A stretch of 64,000 nucleotides of DNA from Methylocystis rosea SV97. Its GTDB lineage: Bacteria; Pseudomonadota; Alphaproteobacteria; Rhizobiales; Beijerinckiaceae. Shown here one piece after another: positions 36,592 to 45,931 of the stretch (within the stretch, counting starts at the first letter, position 1; every line of letters begins with the position of its first letter). The position numbers and the translations under genes were made by a program. The stretch is taken from contig NZ_KB889963.1 in NCBI RefSeq assembly GCF_000372845.1, positions 3,467,631 to 3,531,630 on the forward strand, read 5' to 3'. Below the pieces are notes generated by a model. The model was given only the letters and a program-made list of their open reading frames with translations. It was not told where the DNA came from and ran no database searches.

Positions 36592-36879
36592 TTAGTCGAC
36601 GATGCCCATGATGTCGCTTTCCTTCATGATCAGCAGATCGTCGCCGTCGACCTTGACTTCGGTGCCGGACCATTTGCCGAATAGCACGCGGTCGCCGGCC
36701 TTAACGTCGAGCGGATTCAGTTTGCCGTTCTCGTCGCGAGCGCCAGGACCCACCGCGACAACCTTGCCTTCCTGGGGCTTTTCCTTGGCGGTGTCAGGGA
36801 TGATGATGCCGCCTTTGGTCTTTTCCTCGCCCTCGAGGCGTTTGACCACAATCCGGTCGTGCAGCGGACGAAATGTCAT
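36592..36879 (-). CDS. groES: Co-chaperonin GroES
   Basis: 95 residues from the Met of [20 protein letters not shown], with the mobile loop around [20 protein letters not shown] and the C-terminal [15 protein letters not shown]. The heptameric lid of GroEL. An upstream in-frame ATG at 36963 would overlap the CIRCE operator and is rejected. The CIRCE element is ~75 bp upstream, so HrcA repression with heat release is expected. Confidence 0.98.
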   Translation of the reverse strand: MTFRPLHDRIVVKRLEGEEKTKGGIIIPDTAKEKPQEGKVVAVGPGARDENGKLNPLDVKAGDRVLFGKWSGTEVKVDGDDLLIMKESDIMGIVD

Positions 36880-36952
36880 GCCGTGTTCTTCCTTTTCTGG
36901 GCCGTGGATGTCGAAAACGATCATCCCGGGAAAGGGGATAAACAAAAAATAA

Positions 36953-36979
36953 TTGGCACTCACCTATATCGAGTGCCAA
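36953..36979 (-). promoter_or_regulatory. CIRCE operator (HrcA site)
   Basis: TTGGCACTC-N9-GAGTGCCAA, a perfect 9-bp inverted repeat with 9-nt spacer; the consensus is TTAGCACTC-N9-GAGTGCTAA. It lies upstream of groES. Confidence 0.95.
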
Positions 36980-36993
36980 TGTCCCTTTGGGAT

Positions 36994-37263
36994 CTATGAA
37001 CGTCCCTGCAGCTTTTCAAGAAGCAAACCTGCGCGTGACAGCCCCAGGCTATAAGGCCCGTCTCCGTAGCCGATGACGACGCCGCTATGCTTACGATTGC
37101 GACACTTGAAGCACGGTGGCGGAAGTGCATCGCCCGGGCGATGTTGGTTGGAAGCGTAAGCGACCGCAGCCGTCGCGAAGTCCGCAATCTTGCGGCCAGG
37201 GCCTCGCTTAATAGCGATTGCGCCCTTGGAGTCCAGATAATGGTCCAAGGAGATCACATACAT
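36994..37263 (-). CDS. Small hypothetical protein
   Basis: 89 residues from MYVISLDHYLDSKGAIAIKR (the frame opens at 37287). Segments: GRKIADFATAAVAYASNQHR, a CFKCRNRKHSG stretch with C-x2-C, then VVIGYGDGPYSLGLS. C-x2-C and a nearby His could bind metal. Family not recognised. It lies upstream of groES on the same strand, ending just before CIRCE. Confidence 0.55.
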   Translation of the reverse strand: MYVISLDHYLDSKGAIAIKRGPGRKIADFATAAVAYASNQHRPGDALPPPCFKCRNRKHSGVVIGYGDGPYSLGLSRAGLLLEKLQGRS

Positions 37264-37439
37264 CAATGGCTCGCCTCCGATGCCCACAGGCTATCAGTTG
37301 TTGGCTGATTACGAAGTTGCCTCTGGTCGCGCGTTCGGCCCAATCAACACCTAAATCAGCGTGTTCGTCTTCGGCCAGCATAGGGGGCGGCGCAACGTGT
37401 TGTCGCCCCTTAATTTCCGGACAAGGTCTCCACGGCCTT

Positions 37440-37905
37440 TTAAGTTGACCTATCGGCGATGAACTCACGCGGCGAACGATAACCCAGCGCGCGATGAGGG
37501 TGAAGCTGATTATAGTGGTCGAACCATTTCGGCAGCGATTGCATGACGGTTTGCGCATCGGGTGTCGGATTGACGCGGACATAGTCGCGTTTGATCGTAC
37601 GCACGAAAGCCTCGGCCATTCCATTCGATTGTGGGCTTTCCACGGGAGTCGTCAGCGGCTCGAAGCCGATCTCGCGTGCGAACCTGCGTGTTTCGCCAGC
37701 GACGTAACAGGAACCGTTGTCGGTCAGCCATTCGATCGTCGCCGGCAGTCGGTTGATTGGCCCGAAGCGTTGTTCGACGGCCGCGACCATGAGGTCGCGG
37801 ACATCTTCTCCGTTGACGCCCTCAGTCGTCGCGACATGGCCACGGCCTCGCGGTCACAGCAATCGAGCGCAAAGGCGACGCGCACCTTTCAGAAATGGCC
37901 GGGCT
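37440..37905 (-). pseudogene. IS3 family OrfB fragment
   Basis: C-terminal integrase core: [20 protein letters not shown] (second catalytic Asp), [20 protein letters not shown] (Glu), then the closing [12 protein letters not shown]. Upstream [14 protein letters not shown] (first Asp) lies in another frame; the break is near 37845. The N-terminal part is missing. Could derive from the same kind of IS3 as the OrfA at 19617. Confidence 0.8.
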
Positions 37906-38052
37906 TTATGCATTGCGCGGGAGCCAATCGAGAGGAAATACCCAGCCTTCAGGAGGGGCGCCAAACCAAAACCCCTCCCGTTTGAGGGGGAGCGGCGTCT
38001 GACGCCGCACGCGGCTTGGAGTCGCCCCAGTGTGCGGCCGCCCCTCGCGGGG

Positions 38053-38424
38053 TCATTGCTGCGCCTCCTCCTTCTCGGCAGCGCGCCACAGCCCGCGCTC
38101 GACGTCGAACAAAGTCTGTAGGCGTTGAAAGCCATCGGCGAGGTCCTGCGCGAGGCGTATGATCCCATCCCGCGTCGGCCCTTCGGTTAGTTCAAGCCCG
38201 TCGATTGCAAGCGCTAGCCCGTAGGCGAGCGCTCTCATGCGGGCAAGTTCGTCAGCGTGATCAATAAGAAATATCGGCTCGCCTTGGTTCCCGTAGAACA
38301 GCCGCGCTGCCTTTGCTTCGGCCTCGGCGCGTTCTGTCATTATGCGATCATGCATCTCGTCGATGCCTAAGATCAGCTCTGCCTCGCCGCAACCGGCGCA
38401 TTCGACGGGGGAGCGGAAGCCCAC
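38053..38424 (-). CDS. Hypothetical protein downstream of phasin
   Basis: Up to 123 residues; an internal start at MHDRIMTERAEAE is also likely. The core is helical: EAKAARLFYGNQGEPIFLID, HADELARMRALAYGLALAID, then GIIRLAQDLADGFQRLQTLF. A CxxC (ECAGCGEAE) lies near the N-terminus of the long form. Family not recognised. Its start overlaps the end of the phasin gene on the same strand, so the two may be cotranscribed. Confidence 0.55.
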   Translation of the reverse strand: MGFRSPVECAGCGEAELILGIDEMHDRIMTERAEAEAKAARLFYGNQGEPIFLIDHADELARMRALAYGLALAIDGLELTEGPTRDGIIRLAQDLADGFQRLQTLFDVERGLWRAAEKEEAQQ

Positions 38425-38747
38425 GGCATTACAGGCGATGCGGCTTTGAGCGGCTTGAAGGCTTCCTTAGCGAGGTTGGAATACATTTCGCCGACCTTGG
38501 TGGCTTGCGCAACGAAATCTTCATAGGCGGCTTTGGCGAAATCCGAATGCAACTGGATCGCTTCGTCGAACTTTTTCACGCCCATCAGCTTTTCGAAGTG
38601 CACGCTGCATTTCTCGAAGGCCTGCTTGGAATAGTCCGTCGTTTCCGTCGCGATGGCCTGTAGCGCTTTGGCCGTTGACTCGTTCGCCGCGGTAATGGTC
38701 TCGAATGGATTGGACAGTGTCGGCATCTCGTTGAAGGCCGTAGACAT
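38373..38747 (-). CDS. Phasin family protein (second copy)
   Basis: 124 residues from the Met of MSTAFNEMPTLSNPFETITA. Phasin-type helices: KALQAIATETTDYSKQAFEK, MGVKKFDEAIQLHSDFAKA, YEDFVAQATKVGEMYSNLAK. Related to the phasin at 17787, with the same FDE...QL...FAK...Y.SFVAQ pattern. The last ~20 residues (SPVMPWASAPPSNAPVAARQ) are Pro/Ala-rich. PHB granule coat. Upstream in-frame codons to 38969 are noise. Confidence 0.92.
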   Translation of the reverse strand: MSTAFNEMPTLSNPFETITAANESTAKALQAIATETTDYSKQAFEKCSVHFEKLMGVKKFDEAIQLHSDFAKAAYEDFVAQATKVGEMYSNLAKEAFKPLKAASPVMPWASAPPSNAPVAARQS

Positions 38748-39171
38748 TTTGTGTCCCACTTTTTGTTCCTGTGCGCCCGGGTGAATCCCGGTCGCCATGC
38801 CTGGTCTACATGGGGTGCGCTGCACAACGTTCCTATTGCGACGCAAAAATAAAAGCTGGTTGCCCGCCTGAGATGAGGCCAAAGCGCATAGGTGCAAAGA
38901 ACTCGGATGAATACACGTCGGCCGTCTTGCATTTGCGGCCACGCTTGCATTTGCCGAGGCGACGCCCAACTAAGGTTGATGCGCCGGTGCTCTCACCGGC
39001 TAAGCGTTAGTCAGTACTGAGTAGCTCGGTCAGAGATGGCCGGGCTTTTTTTCTTCGAGCGCCGGGCTTCGCGGCCTCCGTCAACGCCCGCGCGATTGCC
39101 TGCGCGACGGCCGCCAATTATTTGGCGGATCCCCGCGACAGTGACTTGACCTGTCGTTTGTGACGCGCGCC

Positions 39172-39408
39172 TCACACCCGGCCCGTTGGTCCAGGCAGCT
39201 CGGACCAATCGAGGCCGAGTTCCTCGCAGACCCGGCGTGCGCCACGCGGATCGAGGTCCTTGTGCGAACCGCCAAGGGGAGCCTGCGATGTCCGCTCTTC
39301 TCGATGCACCGTTACCATGACCTGCCCCTCGCCGCGCTCCTGATGCTCATGATGGTCAAAGCGACACCCTCGCTCCGCTAGCCACTTTCGAAATGTTGCG
39401 CTTTCCAT
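39172..39408 (-). CDS. HicA-like protein
   Basis: 78 residues from MESATFRKWLAERGCRFDHH. The order MES..FRKWL..RG..F, then QVMVTVHREERTSQAPLGGS and a closing DPRGARRVCEELGLDWSEL follows the HicA toxin double-stranded-RNA-binding-like fold (where a GSHKE/LxxxTxRxIxKQLG pattern is typical). The His of GGSHKD matches the family catalytic His. No hicB is next to it, so it is an orphan, perhaps not a toxin at all. Confidence in the fold is moderate. Confidence 0.65.
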   Translation of the reverse strand: MESATFRKWLAERGCRFDHHEHQERGEGQVMVTVHREERTSQAPLGGSHKDLDPRGARRVCEELGLDWSELPGPTGRV

Positions 39409-39564
39409 TATTATCCCCGTGTTGAAGAACTGACTTAGGCCTTGGGCCACTTTCTAGTGTTTGTCGAGTTCGCCGGCTCGCCCTTGTCAGCAGCAAGCAC
39501 TGCTCCGGTCCCAATGAACGCGACGTCAAATACAACAACCAGAAAAACGCTCAACTTGTCGATC

Positions 39565-40367
39565 GGCTTTGTCATATTGTTCGGGGCTTGCGATCTCTTG
39601 GTCCTACCGATAGCCATTGACCATGGCGAAGATAAATTACAGCGGCTACCGCTTTCCTCCCGAGATCATCCAACAGGCGATTTGGCTGTATCTTCGGTTC
39701 TCGCTGAGCTTCCGCGACGTGGAAGATCTGTTGGCGGAACGTGGCGTCATGGTGTCCTATGAGACGGTGAGACGATGGGTCATTCACTTTGGACCCAAAA
39801 TCGCGGCCGATCTTCGCAAACGCCGGCCGAAGCCGCACACAACGTGGCATCTGGATGAAGTCTATCTGAAGATCGATGGCCGGCTGGTCTATCTATGGCG
39901 GGCCGTCGATAGCGAAGGAGAGGTTCTGGATGTCTTGGTCCAGACCAAGCGGAATAAGGCCGCAGCGCTTAAATTAATGCGCAAGCTCCTGAAGAAATAT
40001 GGCTTCCTGCCGGAGAATCTGGTGACCGACGATCTGCGATCTTACCACGCCGAGGCGCGTGATCTTGGGATCGGGCATCGGCATCGCACCGGCCGATGGC
40101 GAAACAATCGGGCGGAGAATTCGCATCAACCAACCCGACGACGAGAACGCAAGATGCAAGGCTTCAAGAGCGTCGGTTCAGCCCAAAGATTTCTCTCACG
40201 CAGCAGCCCACAACACGTTCAACGTTCAACGCCATCTCATTTCAGCAAGGACGCACCGAGCTTTTCGAGCCTCGGCCATGGACACATGGCGTGCGGCCAC
40301 TGCTGCAGCATGAGCACGATTATCAATGAGATCATTCGCGTCTATCGTTCGACAACGTGACAAAGCC
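39565..40367 (+). mobile_element. IS6 family element (copy with 5-bp deletion)
   Basis: 803 bp between GGCTTTGTCATATTGT and its mirror ACAACGTGACAAAGCC. Nearly identical to 48725-49532 but 5 bp shorter, through a deletion in the transposase gene near 40195. No 8-bp target duplication is evident. The right side cuts a protease-like gene. Confidence 0.9.
39623..40360 (+). pseudogene. IS6 transposase, C-terminal frameshift
   Basis: MAKINYSGYRFPPEIIQQAI, with DDE residues in HLDEVYLKIDG, VTDDLRSYHAEARDLG and NNRAENSHQPTRRRERKMQG. After SAQRFLS the 5-bp deletion shifts the frame to RSSPQHVQRSTPSHF, so the last ~45 residues differ from the intact copy at 48783. All catalytic residues precede the break, so residual activity cannot be excluded. 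Confidence 0.9.
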
Positions 40368-40527
40368 CCGGGAAGTGTTTGCTCGGTTCGTCGAACATCA
40401 CATGCCGGCTCGTCACCAGAAACAAGCGCTCATCACGCTCGAAGAAAAAGCTACTCGCATTCGTCAGCATCCGCTGCTGTTCGAATGTGTAGAGACGTGC
40501 GGTGGTAAGCGGAAGGGATTCGATCAT
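40368..40527 (-). pseudogene. Trypsin-like protease N-terminal fragment
   Basis: MIESLPLTTARLYTFEQQRM, then LTNASSFFFERDERLFLVTS and RHVMFDEPSKHFP: the start of a serine-protease-like family, with the His of the triad in TSRHV. The IS6 right end at 40367 removes everything after residue ~53. Confidence 0.65.
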
Positions 40528-40622
40528 TCCTCTTCGCCTTCCCTTTTAGCCGCCCGGCGTTTCGTGAAAGGCGGCAACGCGTCGAATAATAACGCCGCTC
40601 GAAAGTCAGCGACTCGTCGGGT

Positions 40623-42341
40623 TCATGATGGGGATCTCGCGCTGAGCTGGATCTCGCGGTCATAGAAGCGCTTGTCTACATTGCGGCGTGCCGCGTGGAT
40701 GATGGTCGAGCCCGGCGCTTCCTCGCAGAGTAGTTCCATCAACCGCGTCTGGCTGAGGTCGTCGAGCGCCGAGGTGGGTTCGTCCATGATGATGATGTCT
40801 GGCGGCCTTAGCAGCACGCGCGCGAAGCCGAGCTGTTGCTGTTCGCCGCCTGATAGCACATCGGACCAGCTCTGCTCCTCGTCCAGGCGCGATACGAGAT
40901 GAGCCAAGCCACAGGCAACAAGGATCCTTTCGGTGCGCGCGGGGTCGGGCGGCTCGTCGCCGCGGGGATAGTCGAGCGCGTCGCGCAACGTGCCCCGCGG
41001 CATATACGGCTGCTGCGGCATGAAAGCCATGCGCGCATCCTTCGGACGCAGAATGCGGCCGCTGCCCCACGGCCACAACCCGGCCATGGCGCGGATCAGC
41101 GTGCTTTTGCCGGCGCCGGAATCTCCCTTGACGAGAACCTTCTCGCCGCGTCCGATCGTCGCATCGGTGTCCGCGAGCATCAACGTGCCGTCATGCTGGG
41201 CGATGGAGAGCCCGCAAAGATGCAATGCGCTGTCGTCGCTGAAGGCGAGATCGATCATCTTCTCCTCAGCTCCGATCGCGAGCTCGTCGAGGTCATCGAA
41301 GAAGAGGTCAAGGGCGGCGACGCGCCGCGCCGAGGCGAACCAGTCCGCAAGACGCAGCGAATTGTCGGCGAGCCAGTTGAGCGCCAATTGCACCTGTACG
41401 AAGGCGGCCGCCGCCTGCATGAGATCGCCGAGCGACATTTCGCCGGCGAGTTATTTCGGTGCGCCTAGCATGAGAGGGATGGCGGGCGCGAGCACGTTGT
41501 TGCCGCTTGATAGGAAGAGCATGCGCGCCTGCCGTCCAATCACCGCAACCCAGCGCAGCGCGACCTGACTGAATCTCGCATAGTGCCGCTCCCGCTCGGC
41601 GTCGTCGGCGCCGATAAGCGCGATTGTTTCGGCGTTTTCGCGAGTGTGCGAAAGTTCAAAGCGAAAGTCCGCCTCTGCGGCCGCCTTCGCTTCGACGCGC
41701 GCTACGAGCGGACGGCCCAAAAGCAGCATGCCGAAGGACGTCGAGGCGGAATATATGACGACCGCGATTACGAGATAGCCCGGGATCGTCACGCCCCCAA
41801 TCGTCAGCGAGCCGCCGATGAACCACAGCACGCTGACGAACGAGACCGCCATGAGCAGAGCATTCGTGACGCCCGTCGCAAAGTCGACGAAGAGCTCGAT
41901 AGCGATTCGCCCGTCCTCGGCGATGCGCGCTTCCGGATTATCGACGAGCCGAAGGACGCTGAGCTGATAAAAGCGGCGGCGCTCCATCCAGCGCCGCACG
42001 AGCGTCTGCGTCAGCCATTCCCGCCAGCGCAACTGAAAGCGCATGCGCGTCTGCAGAAGCGCGACGCTCGTCAACGCAGAGGCGAAGGCCAGCGCCAGCA
42101 TCAGGCCGATGCTGAGAATGATCAGCCGCTGGTCCTTGTTTTGCAGGGCGTCGAAGAAAAACTTGTTCCATCGGTTGACCGCGATGGCCGGGGCGAGATT
42201 GAGCAGCAGACAGGCAAAGAGCCCGACCACGAACAAGGTCGCTTTGCGGCGCGTCGGGCCGGTCCAGAAACCGAAGGAGAGGTTTGCAAAGTGGCGCAGG
42301 AGCCGCGCATCGACCGCGGTTGGAACAATGACGTTAGTCAT
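40623..42341 (-). pseudogene. ABC transporter permease-ATPase split by one stop codon
   Basis: A fused transporter of the YddA/SbmA-like ABC_membrane_2 type. The permease half (from 42341: SFGFWTGPTRRKATLFVVGL, several membrane helices) ends at an in-frame TAA (41451-41453) after LMLGAPK; the same frame resumes LAGEMSLGDLMQAAAAFVQV and continues to the ATPase half with GDSGAGKST, LSGGEQQQLGFAR and DIIIMDEPTSALDD. A Tyr codon is expected at the stop, so one base change explains it. An ATG at 41438 could restart a separate ATPase. Confidence 0.88.
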
Positions 42342-42571
42342 ATTCGTTCTTTAAGCTCAACTTGGGATGACCGGCAAGGCGGCATAGATGGCCCTGCATC
42401 TTGGCGCGATCGGCGCCTTCATGTGAGACTATCGCTGTCTGGCTGTGAACTCTTATGTGATCGTTTTTCTCATGTCATTTTGATGGACGCCGTCTGGCTT
42501 CGCGTGAAGCGAGGACGAGGAGCAGACTAGCGACGTTCGCCGACACACGAGATTGTAGACAGGAACCCTAA

Positions 42572-42906
42572 GTGACCTGGGGCGCCAATGAAACTCCCTA
42601 CTGGAGCCTGGATTCTTCCGAGCTGGCCGCAGCTTTGGAGTCGGGTCCAGACGGGCTATCGTCCGATCGTGCCGCTGCGCGCCTTTTAAGCGTCGGTCCC
42701 AACAGCGTCGAGGATGCGCCGCGCCTGAGCGCGCTTCGCCTCCTTCTGCGCCAGTTCCAAAGCCCGCTCGTCCTCATCCTGGCGTTCGCCGCCGCAATCT
42801 CGCTGGCGCTTCAGCAATTGGGTGGACGCCGCCATCATCCTGGCGATCGTCCTGGGCAGTTCGCTCCTCAGCTTCCTTCAGGAATACCGGGCGTCCACGG
42901 CGGTCG
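42572..42906 (+). pseudogene. P-type ATPase N-terminal fragment
   Basis: WSLDSSELAAALESGPDGLS, then AARLLSVGPNSVEDAPRLSA and FQSPLVLILAFAAAISLAL match the cation-ATPase N-terminus of Mg2+/cation P-type pumps. A frameshift near 42815 leads to VDAAIILAIVLGSSLLSFLQ and EYRASTAVE, where the gene stops at a junction with Tn3 sequence. The catalytic DKTGT region is absent. Confidence 0.75.
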
Positions 42907-42909
42907 AGG

Positions 42910-43150
42910 AATGCTCGCTGGATATCCGCGAACACTATACGGACACGGCGGGCGCCGTCGATCATGTGTTCGGTCTCTGTCATCTCACGGGATTTAGATT
43001 TGCGCCGCGCATTCGTGATCTTGCCGATCGCCGCCTCTATGTCTCCGACGCTCGTTCATCCTATGGACCACTCGATCCGATGATCGGCGGCGCCATCGAC
43101 TTTCGCATCATCGGCGAAAATTGGGATGAGACGTTGCGCGGGGGCAGCGC
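42910..43150 (+). pseudogene. Tn3 family transposase fragment
   Basis: REHYTDTAGAVDHVFGLCHL, then FRFAPRIRDLADRRLYV and IGGAIDFRIIGENWDETLR correspond to part of the DDE region of Tn3 TnpA. About 75 residues remain, fused in frame to the ATPase fragment. Confidence 0.75.
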
Positions 43151-43237
43151 ACTATTCATGATCATTTGCCGGCCGCGCCGCACTCGCGCGCCGCATCGAT
43201 ATTAATCTCCAACCAGCGAAAGCGCTACGAAACCGAA

Positions 43238-43576
43238 ATGACCAAGCTGAAGAAGGAGACTGACCAGCCCGCGCCCGCCAATTTGATCGAAAAGCAAGAC
43301 TCCGACAGCCAACATATTTGCAATCAAAGGCAAAGCGGGAATTTGAAGCCATTGCTCCCGTCGGTTCCTATTCGGTTCATGCAGATTCGAAATGGAAGGT
43401 GCCGCTGGCCGATCGGCGATCCGCACCATTTCGACTCGTTCCGGTTCTGTGGCTGCGCGTGCGCACCGGAGGCCATTTATTGCGATACACACAAGAATAT
43501 GGCTTTTGCTCCGAACCGGGCGAGGACGTTCATGCCTGGAAGAGCCGTTCCACTGCCGGCGACCAAAGTTTCTTGA
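43238..43576 (+). CDS. GcrA-like Cys/His protein
   Basis: 112 residues from MTKLKKETDQPAPANLIEK. The C-terminal half MQIRNGRCRWPIGDPHHFDS, FRFCGCACAPEAIYCDTHKN resembles the zinc-binding C-terminus of the alphaproteobacterial cell-cycle regulator GcrA (CxWPIGDP ... FCG ... YC..H). The N-terminal helix-turn-helix of GcrA is not present; residues 1-60 are polar. So it could be a C-terminal-domain-only relative or a fragment. Nothing upstream suggests an operon. Confidence 0.6.
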   Translation: MTKLKKETDQPAPANLIEKQDSDSQHICNQRQSGNLKPLLPSVPIRFMQIRNGRCRWPIGDPHHFDSFRFCGCACAPEAIYCDTHKNMAFAPNRARTFMPGRAVPLPATKVS

Positions 43577-43661
43577 TGAACCGAACTTCTTGCTAAATCG
43601 CTTGGCGCGCAGGTCCAGAGTTTCGCTGGGTCCGCTCGTCCTGCGCGCCATTCGATGGCAA

Positions 43662-43880
43662 CTAGGCTTTCCTGACGAACTCCGTCCGCAGCACGAGCCC
43701 TTTTACTTTCTCAGAGCGGCAATCGATCTCGGCCGGATCATCCGTGAGCCGGATATTTTTGATCAAGGCGCCGCGTTTCAGCACGACGGACGAGCCCTTA
43801 ACCTTCAAGTCCTTTATCAAGGTCACGGAATCGCCGTCCTTGAGTTCTGCGCCATTGCTGTCTTTCACAACTACCGTCAT
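43662..43880 (-). CDS. PhnA/YjdM-type zinc-less domain protein
   Basis: 72 residues from MTVVVKDSNGAELKDGDSVT. DGDSVTLIKDLKVKGSSVVL, KRGALIKNIRLTDDPAEIDC and KGLVLRTEFVRKA match the C-terminal PhnA domain (SH3-like); the usual N-terminal zinc ribbon is absent, as in many short family members. Function is unclear despite the phosphonate-operon name. Its ATG overlaps the stop of the gene upstream (TGATG), implying coupling. Confidence 0.88.
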   Translation of the reverse strand: MTVVVKDSNGAELKDGDSVTLIKDLKVKGSSVVLKRGALIKNIRLTDDPAEIDCRSEKVKGLVLRTEFVRKA

Positions 43881-44101
43881 CAGGCACTCCGAGCATTCCA
43901 TAGCTGATAATGCGCATCGTTATATTCGCCGAGTAGCCCGTTTGCATATCCCAGGCGATCATTCGCTAATTCAGAGGCCAATCGGCCATCCGCCTCGGGG
44001 CTTCGTCCGGTCGTGCCGACGCCGTATTCCGCTTCTTCGTCTGGATCAAGACTTCGAGAACTTCTCCGTCTGCCAAGATGGCTCGCGATGCCGGCGACCA
44101 T
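43880..44101 (-). CDS. Small hypothetical protein coupled to PhnA-like gene
   Basis: 73 residues from MVAGIASHLGRRRSSRSLDP. Sequence includes DEEAEYGVGTTGRSPEADGR then LASELANDRLGYANGLLGEY. Acidic, family not recognised. The TGA stop overlaps the ATG of the downstream PhnA-like gene, which argues that it is translated. Lies 34 bp after the SDR gene on the same strand, so three genes may share one transcript. Confidence 0.5.
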   Translation of the reverse strand: MVAGIASHLGRRRSSRSLDPDEEAEYGVGTTGRSPEADGRLASELANDRLGYANGLLGEYNDAHYQLWNARSA

Positions 44102-44135
44102 TTTCGAAGGCGGATCTGCCGAAGAACCTCCTTGA

Positions 44136-45056
44136 TCACTGATCCCGTAATATCTCCTGGAGTATTTCCTCGACCGAGCGCGGCGAAATTCCGAGATCTT
44201 CAAATCCTGGTATCTCTGGCGACCACACAGTGTCGACCTGCATCAGCTCTACTTGATTGCGAGTGATGGGCGGGCTCGGGAGCATTTCCGCGAACCACGC
44301 CAGCGTGTGCCAAACGGCAAACGGGACAGGAACTAACATAGGCTTAAGGCTGGCTTCGTGGGCAATGACCCTGAGCAATTCTTCATAAGAGTAGACGCGA
44401 GGTCCGCCAAACTCGAAGGTGATCGCATGCACGTCCTTCCGATCCAGCGCCCTAGCGATTGCTTCCGCCACATCTTCCACATAGGCGGGCTGCAGTCTCG
44501 TGAGACCGCGCCCGAACATCGGATAGATTGGAAGCCGGCCGAGGAGTTTGAGGATGGAGGTGAGAAATGAATCGTCAGGTCCGAACATCACCGCCGGGCG
44601 AATGAGAATTGTATCTGCGAACGCGGCGCGAACCGCCAATTCGCCTTCGCCACGCTTGCGGATGTAGAGCGATGATGAGCCGGCATCGGAGCCGATTCCT
44701 GAGACGTGCGCGAGCTGCTCAACTTGGGCTCGACGTGCTTGATCTGCTAATCGTTGAGCTGCCTCAACGTGCACGGAATGAAAAGTCTCGCGGCCATGCT
44801 CGACGTATAGGCTTACCGCATTCACAACGCCGTAAGCGCCAGCAAGTGCATCGGCGATTGACTGCTCATCGTGAATGTTGGCCTCGACCGAGCGAAGTTG
44901 CGGATCATCAAAACCAAACAGCCTATGAGCCCGATCCGGATTCCTCGACGCAACCCGAACAAAAAACCCAGCCTTGCGGAGGCGCCAAACGACACGGCGA
45001 CCGAGAAACCCGGTTCCGCCGAACACGACAATGGAGCGCTCGTGCATGGTCGCCAT
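44136..45056 (-). CDS. NAD(P)-binding SDR, NDUFA9-like
   Basis: 306 residues. Rossmann N-terminus SIVVFGGTGFLGRRVVWRLR with GGTGFLG, then VRVASRNPDRAHRLFG, LYVEHGRETFHSVHVEAAQR, AHVSGIGSDAGSSSLYIRKR (Tyr-x3-Lys position altered to YIRKR), and LIRPAVMFGPDDSF. This matches the atypical SDRs related to complex I subunit NDUFA9, used in bacteria as NAD(P)H-sensing or quinone-linked oxidoreductases. Two small genes follow on the same strand. No promoter was resolved. Confidence 0.92.
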   Translation of the reverse strand: MATMHERSIVVFGGTGFLGRRVVWRLRKAGFFVRVASRNPDRAHRLFGFDDPQLRSVEANIHDEQSIADALAGAYGVVNAVSLYVEHGRETFHSVHVEAAQRLADQARRAQVEQLAHVSGIGSDAGSSSLYIRKRGEGELAVRAAFADTILIRPAVMFGPDDSFLTSILKLLGRLPIYPMFGRGLTRLQPAYVEDVAEAIARALDRKDVHAITFEFGGPRVYSYEELLRVIAHEASLKPMLVPVPFAVWHTLAWFAEMLPSPPITRNQVELMQVDTVWSPEIPGFEDLGISPRSVEEILQEILRDQ

Positions 45057-45364
45057 GGCTCAAATTCGCCTGCTTACGTCGGAGCAGCCCAAGTGCGTAT
45101 AGATAAGGTGGACGGCATCGCACGCCAACTGCATGCGCCTTGCTTGGATCGGCTCAGCAAGCCTGCACAAGCCTGCAGAGGCGCCTCTGAAGCGGGGGAG
45201 TTTACGTCCGGCGCTCAGAGAGTAGCTCGCCTTACATACCGGAGCTTAGCGGGCTGCGTGTGCTCTAGAAAGCGCGCGGTGCGCTCGTCTCCTCGCATAA
45301 GCTACACACTGTCTACACCCGCGATGTCGGTGACAGAAGCAAGCGGCAGACCGTGCGCGAGCCG
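45057..45364. other. Intergenic region
   Basis: Just over 300 bp without a recognised gene; must hold the SDR promoter on the minus strand. Nothing else seen. Confidence 0.35.
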
Positions 45365-45722
45365 TTCCTATGGCCATTTGCATGTCGGCTATGCATGGTT
45401 GTCGCTATCGAGGGCTTTAACGGCTTTTTTCAATTACTGCCGGAAAAAGCCGCGCTGCACACGCTGACTGTTGGCGCAATCGGAACGATGACGCTCGCGG
45501 TGATGACGCGGGCGTCGCTGGGCCATACTGGCCGCGCTTACCGCAGGCCCTCGAACGACGGCGATCTGCGTCCTGATAACTCTCGCAGCGATACTGCGCC
45601 TATTTTCGTCGGTCGCCGGAGTTCAAGAACCAGCTCTGCAATTTGCTGCCGGCGCCGCATGGACCGCGGCGCTCGCCTTGCTCACACTGTTCCATTCGCT
45701 TTTAACGCGCCCCCGGGTAGGT
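45365..45722 (+). pseudogene. NnrS C-terminal remnant
   Basis: Three frames are needed. GHLHVGYAWLSLSRALTAFF, then LLPEKAALHTLTVGAIGTMT and LAVMTRASLGHTGRA, then ALTAGPRTTAICVLITLAAI ... AWTAALALLTLFHSLLTRPR. This is the C-terminal membrane part of NnrS, a haem- and copper-containing protein tied to NO stress. Breaks near 45430 and 45537; the N-terminal half is absent. It lies ~210 bp before the sigma/hemoglobin operon. Confidence 0.75.
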
Positions 45723-45931
45723 CCGGGGAAGGCCTCGCCGATCTGATCGTGAGTCAGACGGGGCTCATCCCTCGGCGTGCTGCCGTTGTTCTTTTTTGTC
45801 GAGCGCCGATCCAAATCTCTTCCGACCGAAGAGGCCCTCCAAACATCGGAGGCCCGATGGATAGCTTCGCTTCGATGTTAATGCTAACCTTAGCGTGCAA
45901 GCCGTTTTCCGTCTGACACCCGTACCGCGAA

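Noticed and set aside
39565..40367. Target-site duplication for the IS6 copies
   Set aside because: Flanking 8-mers do not match at either 39565/40367 or 48725/49532.
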